From: Streptosporangium brasiliense
GTDB lineage: Bacteria; Actinomycetota; Actinomycetes; Streptosporangiales; Streptosporangiaceae
Length of the DNA stretch: 64,000 nt
Reading direction: 5' to 3'
NCBI RefSeq assembly: GCF_030811595.1
Contig: NZ_JAUSRB010000001.1
Coordinates: 496,001 to 560,000 of the forward strand
Position 1 is the first letter of the stretch, and the number at the start of each line of letters is the position of its first letter. The position numbers were made by a program, and so were the translations under genes. Below the pieces are notes generated by a model. It did no database searches and was not told the DNA's origin. It saw only the letters and a program-made list of their open reading frames with translations. Shown here piece by piece: positions 18,470 through 27,429 of this stretch.

Positions 18470-20170
18470 ATGAAGCGCAACATCCCGATCGCGGCGGGCG
18501 CGGCCCTGCTCGCCCTGTCCGTCGCGGCCTGTTCCGGCGGCTCCCCCCAGACCGGGCCGACCGGGCCGGCCGGGCCGGCCGGAACCTCCCAGGCGGCCGG
18601 CGCGGGATTCCAGGAGCAGCACAAGGGCGGCACGCTCCGCCTGCAGGCCAAGGCCGGCGACGGCACGCTCGACCCGCACATCAACTACAGCAACGGCAAC
18701 TGGCAGGTCTTCCAGGCCATGTACGACGGCCTGCTGGCCTTCAAGAAGGTCGGCGGCGAGGCGTCCTACGACCTGGTCCCCGACCTGGCCGAGGCCATGC
18801 CCGAGGTCAGCGCGGACGGCAGGTCCTACACCTTCACCCTCCGCAAGGGCGTGAAGTTCGCCGGCGGCGCCGAGGTCACCGTCGACGACGTGGTGGCCTC
18901 CTTCCAGCGGATCTACAAGGTCTCCGGGCCCACCTCCGGCACCTTCTACGCCGGGATCGTCGGCGCCGCCGCCTGCGTCAAGAAGCCCGACGAGTGCACG
19001 CTCGACAAGGGCGTGGTCGCCGACAGGGCCAAGAACACGGTGACGGTCAACCTGGTCGAGCCGGACTCGGAGTTCCCGCTCAAGCTCGCCCTGCCGCACG
19101 CGGTCGTGCTGCCCAAGGACACCCCGGACAAGGACCAGGGCACCAAGCCGATCGGCGGCACCGGCCCCTACACGGCGGTCTCCTACGACCCCAACAAGGA
19201 GCTCAAGCTCGTCCGCAACCCCGACTTCACCGAGTGGTCGCGCGAGGCGCAGCCGCAGGGCTACCCGGACGAGATCGTCTACTCCTACGGCCTCACCGCG
19301 GAGGCCGCGGTCACCGCGGTCCAGAACGGCCAGGCCGACTGGGTCTTCGACCCGCTGCCCGCCGACCGGCTCGGCGAGATCGGCGCCAACTACGCCTCCC
19401 AGGCGCACGTGAACCAGCTGTCGGCCTTCTGGTACCTGCCGCTCAACACCAACCTGGCGCCGTTCGACAGGCCCGAGGCCCGTCAGGCGCTCAACTGGGC
19501 GATCGACCGCCAGGCCGTGGTGAAGATGTTCGGCGGGGCCAACGTGGCCCAGCCCGCCTGCACGCTCCTGCCGCCCGGCATCCCCGGCCACGCCGACTTC
19601 TGCGACTTCCCCGAGCCGGACCTGGCCAAGGCCAAGGACCTCGTCCAGCGGTCGGGGACCGCGGGCCAGGAGGTCTCCGTGGTCGTCGCCGACGACGAGG
19701 TGAGCAAGCAGATCGGCGAGTACGTCCGCAGCACCCTGGAGCAGATCGGCTACCGGGCCAAGCTCAAGGTCATCTCGACGAACATCCACTTCACCTACAT
19801 CCAGAACGACAAGAACAAGGTCCAGGTCAGCGTCTCCCAGTGGTACGCCGACTACCCCGCCGCCTCGGACTTCCTGCACGTGCTGCTGTCCTGCGCGTCC
19901 TTCCGGCCCGGCAGCGACTCCAGCATCAACATCTCCGGCTACTGCGACAAGGACGTCGACGCCCGGATGGCCGAGGCCATGACGCTGGACCGGACGGACA
20001 AGGACGCCGCGAACGCCAAGTGGGGCGAGATCGACCGCGACCTGACCAAGGCGAGCCCGATCATCCCGCTGTTCACCCCCAAGCAGGTGGACTTCGTCTC
20101 CAGCCGGGTCGGCAACTACCAGTTCCACAAGCAGTTCTTCATGCTCATCTCCCAGCTCTGGGTCAAGTAG
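18470..20170 (+). CDS. Peptide ABC transporter substrate-binding lipoprotein (family 5)
   Basis: 566 residues. A lipoprotein signal (LLALSVAAC) anchors it outside the membrane. After a Gly/Pro linker, the SBP_bac_5 fold begins with GGTLRLQAKAGDGTLDPH; further family features are DLAEAMPEVSADGRSYTFTL, the FRKGVKF-type motif (RKGVKFAGGAEVTVDDV) and GTGPYTAVSYDPNKELKLVRNP. It captures oligopeptides (or similar ligands) and delivers them to the two permeases encoded next. The following gene starts at the base after its stop. Confidence 0.95.
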   Translation: MKRNIPIAAGAALLALSVAACSGGSPQTGPTGPAGPAGTSQAAGAGFQEQHKGGTLRLQAKAGDGTLDPHINYSNGNWQVFQAMYDGLLAFKKVGGEASYDLVPDLAEAMPEVSADGRSYTFTLRKGVKFAGGAEVTVDDVVASFQRIYKVSGPTSGTFYAGIVGAAACVKKPDECTLDKGVVADRAKNTVTVNLVEPDSEFPLKLALPHAVVLPKDTPDKDQGTKPIGGTGPYTAVSYDPNKELKLVRNPDFTEWSREAQPQGYPDEIVYSYGLTAEAAVTAVQNGQADWVFDPLPADRLGEIGANYASQAHVNQLSAFWYLPLNTNLAPFDRPEARQALNWAIDRQAVVKMFGGANVAQPACTLLPPGIPGHADFCDFPEPDLAKAKDLVQRSGTAGQEVSVVVADDEVSKQIGEYVRSTLEQIGYRAKLKVISTNIHFTYIQNDKNKVQVSVSQWYADYPAASDFLHVLLSCASFRPGSDSSINISGYCDKDVDARMAEAMTLDRTDKDAANAKWGEIDRDLTKASPIIPLFTPKQVDFVSSRVGNYQFHKQFFMLISQLWVK

Positions 20171-21211
20171 ATGAGCACGGTGAACGGGGCCGGACCCATC
20201 CCCGTCGTCGCCGCCCCGGTCCGGCCCGGTGCCGGTCCGTGGCGGCAGGCCGCCACCCGGATCCTGCGCAACCGCTCGGCGATGGCCGCGGGGGCCGGGC
20301 TGCTGCTCATCGTGCTCGTCTGCCTGCTGGCCCCGGTCTACGCGGGCTCGATCGCGCACACCGACCCGTTCGTCTCCAACGTCTCCGGCACCACGGTCGT
20401 GGGCGGCCAGGAGGTCCAGGTCCTGCAGCAGAGCACCGAGGGTCTCGGCCTCGGCGTCACCCCGATCGGCCCCACCGGCGACCCCGGCCACTACCTGCTC
20501 GGCGCCGACAACCAGGGCCGCGACGTCATGGCCAGGATCCTGTACGGCGGGCGCAACAGCCTGCTGATCGGCGTCTCCTCGGCGCTGCTGTGCTGCGCGC
20601 TGGCGACGGTCCTCGGCGTGGTCGCCGGATACTTCGGCGGCTGGATCGACGCCGTGCTCTCCCGCCTCTTCGACGTCGTCTGGGCCTTCCCGGTCTACCT
20701 GCTGGCCATCTGCCTGTCGGTCGTGCTGCTGACCAGCGGCCTGCACCTGGGACCCGTCCACATCGACGCGGGCAGTCTCGCGCTGCCGGTCGTCATCATC
20801 GCGCTCATCTACGTCCCCTATGTGGCCAGGCCGCTGCGGGGCCAGGTGATGGCGCTGCGCGGCAAGGAGTTCCTGCACGCCGCCGTCGGACTGGGCGCGA
20901 GCGACCTGCGGATCATGCGCCGTGAGGTCCTGCCGAACGTCCTGCCGACCGTGGTGGTCTTCCTGCCGCTGATGACCGCGCTCAACATGCTCACCGAGTC
21001 GGCGCTGTCGTTCCTGTCGGTCGGCGTCCAGTCGCCCGACGCGAGCTGGGGCACGATCATCAACGACGGCCTGGCCCTGCTCTACACCCGGCCGATGATC
21101 ACGATCGCGGCCGGACTGTCCGTCGCGCTGACCGCGGTCGCGCTCAACGTGTTCGGCGACGGCGTGCGCGACGCGCTCGACCCGAACGCCCGGCTGCGGG
21201 GAGGCGCCTGA
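20171..21211 (+). CDS. Peptide ABC transporter permease, DppC/OppC type
   Basis: 346 residues. A cytosolic N-terminus precedes a first membrane helix (MAAGAGLLLIVLVCLLAPVYA). A periplasmic segment contains GADNQGRDVMARILYGGRNSL, diagnostic of DppC/OppC. The core five-helix domain has the EAA loop GKEFLHAAVGLGASDLRIMRRE. ATG at 20171 directly follows the binding-protein stop. Unusually, the C-type permease precedes the B-type one in this operon. Confidence 0.94.
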   Translation: MSTVNGAGPIPVVAAPVRPGAGPWRQAATRILRNRSAMAAGAGLLLIVLVCLLAPVYAGSIAHTDPFVSNVSGTTVVGGQEVQVLQQSTEGLGLGVTPIGPTGDPGHYLLGADNQGRDVMARILYGGRNSLLIGVSSALLCCALATVLGVVAGYFGGWIDAVLSRLFDVVWAFPVYLLAICLSVVLLTSGLHLGPVHIDAGSLALPVVIIALIYVPYVARPLRGQVMALRGKEFLHAAVGLGASDLRIMRREVLPNVLPTVVVFLPLMTALNMLTESALSFLSVGVQSPDASWGTIINDGLALLYTRPMITIAAGLSVALTAVALNVFGDGVRDALDPNARLRGGA

Positions 21212-22179
21212 TGGCCGGATACGTCCTGCGGCGGCTCGGTGCCGCGGTGCTCGTCCTGTTCGCGATCAGCGTGCTGGTCTTCCTGATCTTCTTCGCCACC
21301 CCCGGCGTGGACCCGGCGGCCCGCATCGCGGGCAAGAACGCCGACCCGGCCACGCTGGCGCAGGTACGCGAGTCGTTCGGCTTCGACCGGCCGCTGCCCG
21401 TGCAGTACCTGATGATGATGAAGCACCTGTTCGTCAGCCATGACCTGACCTCGTTCGTGAACCGGGGCACGCTGGTGATCCCGCAGATCATGGACGCGGT
21501 CCCGGTCACGCTCTCGCTCGTCGTGGGCGCGGCGGTGATCTGGATGGTGCTGGGCGTGGCGATGGGCACTCTCGCCGGGGCCATGCGCGGCACCCTGGTC
21601 GACCCGCTGGTCATGCTGCTGGGCGTCTTCGGCGTCTCGCTGCCGGTCTACTGGCTGGGCGAGGTGGTCAACCTGATCACCCAGAAGGAGTTGCACGGGT
21701 CGGTCTTCTCGTGGGTGCCGCCGCTCGGCTACGTGCCGTTCTCGCAGAGCCCCGGGCAGTGGGCGCTGCACCTGCTGCTGCCCTGGCTCACCCTGGCCCT
21801 GCTGTACGCGGGGATCTACGCCAGGCTGCTGCGCGGCGAGCTGATCCAGGCGCTGAACGAGGACTACGTGCGCACCGCCCGCGCCAAGGGCCTGTCGGAG
21901 CGGCGCATTCTGATCAGGCACGCCCTGCGCTGCTCGCTGATCCCGATCGTGTCGCTGTTCGGACTGGACTTCGGCGCCCTCGTCGGCGGCGCGGCGCTGC
22001 TGACCGAGGTGGTCTTCGGCCTGCCGGGCGTCGGCAAGCTCACCTATCAGGCGCTGCAGAACCTCGACCTGCCCGTGATCATGGGCACGGTCCTGTACGC
22101 CGCCTTCTTCGTCGTGCTGGCCAACGCCGTGGTGGACGTCCTGTACGCCCGGCTCGACCCGAGGGTGCGCCGTGCCTGA
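21211..22179 (+). CDS. Peptide ABC transporter permease, DppB/OppB type
   Basis: 322 residues. It starts MAGYVLRRLGAAVLVLFAISVLVF, the usual first helix of DppB/OppB proteins, followed by the conserved FGFDRPLPVQY. EAA-loop motif: NEDYVRTARAKGLSERRILIRHAL. The ATG at 21211 shares one base with the upstream stop (TGATG), and the 3' end overlaps the ATPase gene by 8 bases, so the operon is tightly coupled. Forms the transmembrane channel with the C-type subunit. Confidence 0.95.
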   Translation: MAGYVLRRLGAAVLVLFAISVLVFLIFFATPGVDPAARIAGKNADPATLAQVRESFGFDRPLPVQYLMMMKHLFVSHDLTSFVNRGTLVIPQIMDAVPVTLSLVVGAAVIWMVLGVAMGTLAGAMRGTLVDPLVMLLGVFGVSLPVYWLGEVVNLITQKELHGSVFSWVPPLGYVPFSQSPGQWALHLLLPWLTLALLYAGIYARLLRGELIQALNEDYVRTARAKGLSERRILIRHALRCSLIPIVSLFGLDFGALVGGAALLTEVVFGLPGVGKLTYQALQNLDLPVIMGTVLYAAFFVVLANAVVDVLYARLDPRVRRA

Positions 22180-23245
22180 CCGATCCCTTTCCGAACCGCC
22201 CGTCGAGCCCCTTCTCGAAGTCAGCGACCTGCGGGTGCGTTTCCGCTCCGGCACGGGCCACTTCACCGCCGTCGACGGCCTGTCGTTCTCGGTACGGCCG
22301 GGCGAGGTGCTGGGCGTGGTGGGGGAGTCGGGTTCGGGCAAGAGCGTGTCGATGCTCGGCGTGCTCCGCCTGATCCGCACCCCTAATGCCGAAATTTCCG
22401 GGAAAGTAATCTTTCGAGGGCGGGATCTGCTGGCCCTGAAGGACCGGGAGATGCGGGCCGTGCGGGGCCGGGAGATCGCCATGATCTTCCAGGACCCGAT
22501 GACCGCCCTCACCCCCGTCTACACGGTCGGCTGGCAGATCGCCGAGCAGATCCGCGCCCACGAGAGGATCTCCAGGAAGGCCGCCCGCGACCGCGCGGTC
22601 CGGCTGCTCGACGAGGTCGGCATCCCGGCCCCCGGCAAACGGGTCGACTCCTACCCGCACGAGTTCTCCGGCGGCATGCGCCAGCGCGTGGTCATCGCCA
22701 TGGCGCTCTCGTGCAACCCCGGGCTGCTGATCGCCGACGAGCCCACCACCGCGCTCGACGTCACCACCCAGGCGCAGATCCTGGACCTGATGCGGCGCCT
22801 GCGCGCCGACCACGGCTCGGCCATCGTCATGATCACCCACGACATGGGCGTGGTCTCCGAGATCGCGGACGAGGTCCTGGTCATGTACGGCGGGCGCGCG
22901 GTCGAGCGCGGCCCCCGCGGGGACGTCTTCCGCGCTCCCCGCCATCCCTACACCTGGGGCCTGCTCGACTCGGTGCCCCGGGTGGGCGGACCGCGCGTCC
23001 GGCGGCTGCCCACGATCCCGGGCGCCCCCGGAGCCTCGGGCGGCGGCGGCTGCCCCTTCGCCGGCCGCTGCTCCCACCGGCACGCGGCCTGCGACGAGGT
23101 CCCCCCGCTCACCGGCGGCGCCGGTCACCTGGACGCCTGCCGGCTGCCCGGGGAGGACCGGGAGCGGATCCGGCGTGGTGACCGGAGCGCCCCGGAGACG
23201 ACCCCGGCACGACGGACCGCCCACGCGGCGGATGAGGAGCGGTGA
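22172..23245 (+). CDS. Peptide ABC transporter ATPase, DppD/OppD type
   Basis: 357 residues from GTG at 22172. Walker [11 protein letters not shown] near 52, Q-loop [10 protein letters not shown], signature FSGGMRQRV, Walker [14 protein letters not shown]-loop MITHDMG. The C-terminal oligopeptide-transporter extension carries the Cys cluster [14 protein letters not shown] and a later DAC, a conserved feature of DppD-type subunits that has been associated with an iron-sulfur cluster (family knowledge). A stretch near 22380-22430 is visibly less GC-rich (AATGCCGAAATTTCCGGG). Confidence 0.95.
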   Translation: MPDRSLSEPPVEPLLEVSDLRVRFRSGTGHFTAVDGLSFSVRPGEVLGVVGESGSGKSVSMLGVLRLIRTPNAEISGKVIFRGRDLLALKDREMRAVRGREIAMIFQDPMTALTPVYTVGWQIAEQIRAHERISRKAARDRAVRLLDEVGIPAPGKRVDSYPHEFSGGMRQRVVIAMALSCNPGLLIADEPTTALDVTTQAQILDLMRRLRADHGSAIVMITHDMGVVSEIADEVLVMYGGRAVERGPRGDVFRAPRHPYTWGLLDSVPRVGGPRVRRLPTIPGAPGASGGGGCPFAGRCSHRHAACDEVPPLTGGAGHLDACRLPGEDRERIRRGDRSAPETTPARRTAHAADEER

Positions 23246-23252
23246 GCGACCC

Positions 23253-24269
23253 GTGAACACAGCGGACACGACGATGAGCACCCTGCTCAGGGCCACCGAT
23301 GTGGTCAAGCACTTCAAGGCGCGCGGCGGCCGCGGCGTGCAGGCCGTCAACGGGGTCTCGCTGGAGGTCCGGACCGGGGAGACCCTCGGCGTGGTCGGCG
23401 AGTCCGGGTGCGGCAAGTCCACGCTCGGCCGCTGCCTGGTCCGGCTGACCGACGTCACCGCCGGCCGGGTGGAGTTCGACGGGCAGGACATCACCGCCCT
23501 GTCCCGGCGCGCCCTCCGCCCGGTCCGCAAGGGCCTGCAGCTCGTCTTCCAGGACCCCTACGCCTCGCTCAACCCGCGCCGCACGGCCGGTGACGCGGTC
23601 GCCGAGCCGCTCAGGATCCACGGCCACGGCGACGCCGCCGCGGTCAGGAGGCGGGTCGGCGAGCTGTTCGACCTGGTCGGGCTGGCCAGGACCCACCTGG
23701 ACCGCTACCCGCACGAGTTCTCCGGCGGCCAGCGCCAGCGGATCGGCATCGCCCGGGCCATCGCCCTGTCGCCCAAGCTCGTGGTGGCCGACGAACCGGT
23801 CTCGGCGCTCGACGTGTCGGTGCAGGCGCAGGTGCTCAACCTCTTCGCGGACCTGCAGGACGAGCTCGGGCTCACCTACGTCTTCATCGCGCACGACCTG
23901 GGCGTGGTGCGGCACGTCTCGGACCGGATCGCGGTGATGTATCTGGGGGAGATCGTCGAGGTGGCCGAGGCCGAGGCGCTGTACGCCGCGCCCTCGCATC
24001 CCTACACCCACGCGCTGCTGTCGGCGGTCCCGGAGATCGACGACGGGTCCGGGGCGCCGCGCCGCGAGCGCGTCGTGCTGACCGGTGACGTGCCCAGCCC
24101 GATCGACCGGCCCACGGGGTGCTCCTTCCATCCCCGCTGTCCGATCGCCCAGGAGCGCTGCCGTACCGAACGTCCCGCGCTGGGCCGCGTCGGGGGACGT
24201 CAGGTGGCCTGTCACTTTCCAATGAGCTCCCCGATTGGAGAGATGGCGGCCAAGCATGGCAGGCTTTAG
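23253..24269 (+). CDS. Peptide ABC transporter ATPase, DppF/OppF type
   Basis: 338 residues from GTG at 23253, 7 bases after the DppD stop; an in-frame ATG at 23274 is an alternative. Walker [14 protein letters not shown]-loop [13 protein letters not shown] (typical of the F subunit), signature FSGGQRQRI, Walker [13 protein letters not shown]-loop FIAHDLG. The C-terminal extension has [14 protein letters not shown]. It completes a full importer (binding protein, two permeases, two ATPases). The ribF start lies only 32 bases downstream, so read-through into ribF is possible. Confidence 0.94.
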   Translation: MNTADTTMSTLLRATDVVKHFKARGGRGVQAVNGVSLEVRTGETLGVVGESGCGKSTLGRCLVRLTDVTAGRVEFDGQDITALSRRALRPVRKGLQLVFQDPYASLNPRRTAGDAVAEPLRIHGHGDAAAVRRRVGELFDLVGLARTHLDRYPHEFSGGQRQRIGIARAIALSPKLVVADEPVSALDVSVQAQVLNLFADLQDELGLTYVFIAHDLGVVRHVSDRIAVMYLGEIVEVAEAEALYAAPSHPYTHALLSAVPEIDDGSGAPRRERVVLTGDVPSPIDRPTGCSFHPRCPIAQERCRTERPALGRVGGRQVACHFPMSSPIGEMAAKHGRL

Positions 24270-24301
24270 GGGTCGATCCGCTACAAGGGGAAGAGGCTGC
24301 G

Positions 24302-25255
24302 GTGCGAGGCTGGCACGGATTGGACGACGTGCCCGAAGACTGGGGCAGGTCCGTCATCACGATCGGCGTCTTCGACGGGGTTCACCGCGGCCACCAGCAG
24401 ATGGTGGCCCGTGCCGTCGAGATGGCCGACGAGCTCGGGCTGCTCTCGGTCGTGGTGACCTTCGACCCGCATCCGGAGGAGGTGGTGCGGCCCGGCACGC
24501 ACCCGCCCCGGCTGACGACGGCCCGGCACCGCACCGAGCTGCTCGCCGCGCTCGGCGTGGACGCGGTGTGCGTGCTGCCGTTCACGCTGGAGTTCTCCCG
24601 GATGACCCCGGACGAGTTCGTGCAGACCGTGCTGGTCGACCGGCTCCACGCGGGCGGGGTCGTGGTGGGCGAGAACTTCCGCTTCGGGCACAAGGCGTCC
24701 GGTGACGTCGAGACGTTGCAGACCCTCGGCGAGAAATACGACTTCGTGGCGGAGGCGGTCCCGCTGGTGAGCAACGGGGAGACCATCTCCTCCACCCTCA
24801 TCCGCGAGCGGCTCGCCGCCGGGGACATGGAGGCCGTCGCCGCGGCGCTGGGCCGCCCGCACCGGGTCGAGGGCGTGGTCGTCCGCGGTTACCAGCGCGG
24901 CCGCCAGCTGGGCTTCCCGACGGCCAACATGGAGTCCCCCGACTTCACCGCGATCCCCGCCGACGGCGTCTACGCCGGCTGGCTGCAGGGCATCTCGACG
25001 GGCAACCTGCCGGCCGTCTACGGCGGCGAGCGCTGGCCCGCGGCCATCTCGGTGGGCACCAACCCCACCTTCGAGGGGGTGCCGCGCACCGTCGAGGCCT
25101 ACGCGCTCGACCGTGACGACCTCGACCTCTACGGCGCCCACATGGCCGTGGACTTCGGGCCCCGGCTCCGCGGCAACGTCAGGTTCGAATCGGTCGAGGC
25201 GCTCATCGACCAGATACGCGCCGACGTCGACGAGGCCCGCCGCCTCACCTCCTGA
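24302..25255 (+). CDS. ribF: Bifunctional riboflavin kinase / FAD synthetase RibF
   Basis: 317 residues from GTG at 24302, with AAGGGGAAGAGG upstream; longer in-frame starts would overlap the ABC gene. N-terminal FMN adenylyltransferase domain: VITIGVFDGVHRGHQ (nucleotide-binding HxGH-type motif), VVTFDPHPEEVV, GENFRFGHKASG, ISSTLIRERLAAGD. C-terminal flavokinase domain: GRQLGFPTANME, ADGVYAGW, AISVGTNPTF, EAYALD. It converts riboflavin to FMN and FAD in the cytosol. ribF normally follows truB in actinobacteria; here 15 kb of accessory genes intervene. Confidence 0.96.
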   Translation: MRGWHGLDDVPEDWGRSVITIGVFDGVHRGHQQMVARAVEMADELGLLSVVVTFDPHPEEVVRPGTHPPRLTTARHRTELLAALGVDAVCVLPFTLEFSRMTPDEFVQTVLVDRLHAGGVVVGENFRFGHKASGDVETLQTLGEKYDFVAEAVPLVSNGETISSTLIRERLAAGDMEAVAAALGRPHRVEGVVVRGYQRGRQLGFPTANMESPDFTAIPADGVYAGWLQGISTGNLPAVYGGERWPAAISVGTNPTFEGVPRTVEAYALDRDDLDLYGAHMAVDFGPRLRGNVRFESVEALIDQIRADVDEARRLTS

Positions 25256-25267
25256 ACCCGCGGCCCC

Positions 25268-25297
25268 GCCCGGACGGCCCGGACGGGCCGTCCGGGC
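25268..25297. terminator. Bidirectional terminator between ribF and tetR
   Basis: A perfect 12-bp stem (25268-25279 with 25286-25297), 6-base loop, between convergent ribF and the TetR gene. Confidence 0.7.
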
Positions 25298-25314
25298 CCG
25301 GGGCCGGAGGCGGC

Positions 25315-25358
25315 TCAGCCGGTGGGCGCCGGGGCGTCAGCCGGTGGGCGCGGGGGCG
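25315..25358. repeat. 22-bp tandem duplication across the tetR stop
   Basis: Two adjacent 22-bp units (25315-25336, 25337-25358) differing at one base. The second is the coding 3' end of the TetR gene including its stop (25337-25339); the first is the extra non-coding copy just beyond the stop. Confidence 0.9.
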
Positions 25359-25942
25359 GCTCCGAGCACCTGCCGGGCGTAGGCCAGGGCGTGGGCGGCG
25401 GCGCCCTCCCGGCTCACCCCGGGCACGCCGATCACGATCTGGGTGCTGAAGCCGTCCAGCATGGCGCGGAACCGTACCGAGAAGGACTCCAGGTCGACGC
25501 CGGCGAACTCGCCCCCGTGCGCGCCCTGCTCCAGCAGCGCGACCAGGTCGCGGTGCCAGCCCAGGTCGATCTCCACCTGGCCCTCGCGCAGCGCGGGCAC
25601 CGCCGGGGTGCGGCTCCAGACATCCACCCAGAGCAGCCAGCGCGGGTCGCCCGCCCCCTCCGGCAGGTAGATCGACACGTAGTCGTCGAGCCGCTCCAGC
25701 GCGCTGCCTCCCGCGGCGAGCAGCGTCGCCCTGGACCTCGTGTGCCTGTCCTCGCTCCAGCGCAGGGTCTCCAGCAGGACCTGGTCCTTGCTGCCGAAGT
25801 AGTAGAGGACGTGGCCGCCGCTGGTGCCCAGCCGCCGGGCCAGCGCCGCCATCGTCAGCTCGGCCAGCCCGTGTTCGGTGATCGCCTCCATCGCCGCTTC
25901 GAGCATCTGCTCGCGTGGACGTTCCAGCCGCCGTCGTGCCAT
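25337..25942 (-). CDS. TetR-family regulator of the APC transporter/amidohydrolase cassette
   Basis: 201 residues from ATG at 25942 (GAGGCG just upstream); an in-frame start at 26020 would run into the operator and is unlikely. HTH near 10-55: LEAAMEAITEHGLAELTMA, then ALARRLGTSGGHVLYYFGSK. The C-terminal domain (about 60-195) is helical and ligand-binding, with WLLWVDVWSR typical of BetI/AcrR-like members. Divergent from the APC transporter gene with two palindromes between them, so it probably represses itself and the transporter/amidohydrolase pair. Confidence 0.93.
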   Translation of the reverse strand: MARRRLERPREQMLEAAMEAITEHGLAELTMAALARRLGTSGGHVLYYFGSKDQVLLETLRWSEDRHTRSRATLLAAGGSALERLDDYVSIYLPEGAGDPRWLLWVDVWSRTPAVPALREGQVEIDLGWHRDLVALLEQGAHGGEFAGVDLESFSVRFRAMLDGFSTQIVIGVPGVSREGAAAHALAYARQVLGAAPAPTG

Positions 25943-26004
25943 TTCGCCTCGTTCCGGTAAAGGGTCCTGGCGCACTCTTGACGTCCGACTGTACGGCAGT
26001 GCAT

Positions 26005-26040
26005 TTTGAATGACATTCAAATATTTGAATGCCGTTCAAA
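26005..26040. promoter_or_regulatory. Double operator for the TetR regulator
   Basis: Two similar 17-bp palindromes: 26005-26021 around TTGAATGACATTCAA (perfect) and 26024-26040 around TTGAATGCCGTTCAA (one mismatch). Centres are 19 bp apart, about two helical turns. They fill the gap between the divergent TetR (25942) and APC (26059) starts in an AT-rich stretch, so two dimers could bind side by side over both promoters. Confidence 0.85.
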
Positions 26041-26058
26041 ATGATCGCCATGTGAGGA

Positions 26059-27426
26059 ATGTCCCCCGTGCTCAAGCAACAAGCGGCACCCTCCCTGCCC
26101 CGGGTGCTAGGCCTCTTCGGCGCGGTCATGCTGACCCTGTCGTGCATCACGCCCACCTCGTCGCTGTTCATCATCGTCCCCGAGGTTCTCGCAGGTCAGG
26201 GAAGCGGAGCGGTCATCGCGCTCGTCGCCGGCCTGGTGGTCTCGGTCGGCATCGCCTTCTGCTACGCCGAGTTGGGCACGCTCGCGCCGAGCTCCGGCGG
26301 CGAGTACGCCATGGTCACCACGCTTCTGGGACGTTTCGCCGGCTGGCTCACCTTCGGTCTGTCGGCCGTCCTGCTGATCATCATTCCGCCGATCATCGCG
26401 CTGGGGACCGCCGACTACCTCTCCGACCTGTTCGCCGTGGACCGCTCGCTGGCCGGCGCGGTCGTCATGCTGCTGGCCACCCTGTTCGCGGTGCTCGACG
26501 TGCGCTCCAACGCCTTCATCACCGGCGTCTTCCTGGCCATCGAGGTGGTCGCCGCCATGGTGGTCGCCGGGCTCGGCTTCGCCCACGCCCAGCGTGACGT
26601 GTCGGTGCTCGTCTCCCCGGTGGTGCCGGACGGCCAGGGCGGCCTGTCGGCGTTCTCCCTGGCGATCCTGATGGCCGGGCTCACCGTCACGATGTTCTCC
26701 TTCAACGGCTTCGGGTCCGCCGTCTACCTCACCGAGGAGATCAAGCAGCCGCGCCGGAACGTGCCGCGCACGGTCTTCTGGGCGCTCGGCCTGGCCGGGG
26801 TCGTCATCATCGTGCCCACGGCGGCCGCCGTGCTCGGCGTCGGCTCGCTCGGCGACCTGGTCGACGGCACCTTCCCCGACTACGTGCGGGCCTGGGCCGG
26901 CCCCGGCTTCGCGGTCTTCATCAACCTGGGCATCGCCATCGCCATCCTGAACGCGGTGCTGGTCATGGCCCTGCAGAACGGCCGGGTCATCTTCGCCTCC
27001 GGCCGCGACCGGGCCTGGCCCGAGCCGGTCAACCGGGCCCTGACCAGGCTCCACCCCCGATGGGGATCCCCCTGGGTGAGCACCCTGGCCATCGGCCTGC
27101 CCGGCGCGCTCATGGCCGCGCTGTTCGACATCGAGGGGCTGCTCGGGGTGACGTCGGTCGTCCTGACGGTCGTCTCCCTGCTGATCGCGGTGGCGGCGCT
27201 GCGCGCCCGGTCGGCCGGGCACCGCGAGGTCGCCGCGTGGCGGATGCCGCTGTGGCCGGCGATCCCGGTCGCGGTGGTCGCCGCCCTGGCCTACGCCCTG
27301 GCCGAGCAGTCGTGGGTCGACCTGGCCATCGCGGGTGTCATCGTGGCGCTCTTCACCGCCTACTACCTGCTCTACCTGCGCCCCCGCCCGCTGACCCGCT
27401 GGGTCGTGACGACCACCGAGGACTGA
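26059..27426 (+). CDS. APC-superfamily amino acid/amine permease
   Basis: 455 residues, about 12 transmembrane helices. N-terminal ALGLFGAVML-like helix (RVLGLFGAVMLTLSCITPTS), the family loop PSSGGEYAMV after helix 2, and FNGFGSAVYLTEEIKQPRRNVPR after helix 6. Takes up amino acids or amines with H+ or by exchange; specificity is not readable. The start is ATG at 26059, following GTGAGGA. The amidohydrolase gene begins 3 bases after its stop, suggesting import of a substrate that the hydrolase then cleaves. Confidence 0.93.
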   Translation: MSPVLKQQAAPSLPRVLGLFGAVMLTLSCITPTSSLFIIVPEVLAGQGSGAVIALVAGLVVSVGIAFCYAELGTLAPSSGGEYAMVTTLLGRFAGWLTFGLSAVLLIIIPPIIALGTADYLSDLFAVDRSLAGAVVMLLATLFAVLDVRSNAFITGVFLAIEVVAAMVVAGLGFAHAQRDVSVLVSPVVPDGQGGLSAFSLAILMAGLTVTMFSFNGFGSAVYLTEEIKQPRRNVPRTVFWALGLAGVVIIVPTAAAVLGVGSLGDLVDGTFPDYVRAWAGPGFAVFINLGIAIAILNAVLVMALQNGRVIFASGRDRAWPEPVNRALTRLHPRWGSPWVSTLAIGLPGALMAALFDIEGLLGVTSVVLTVVSLLIAVAALRARSAGHREVAAWRMPLWPAIPVAVVAALAYALAEQSWVDLAIAGVIVALFTAYYLLYLRPRPLTRWVVTTTED

Positions 27427-27429
27427 GCG

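Noticed and set aside
18107..20878. Minus-strand frame of 923 codons opposite the peptide-transporter genes
   Set aside because: Shadow of the binding-protein and permease genes; no motif.
25180..25200. GGTTCGAATC-like string resembling a tRNA T-loop
   Set aside because: It lies in frame within ribF (RFESVE) with no acceptor or anticodon stems around it.
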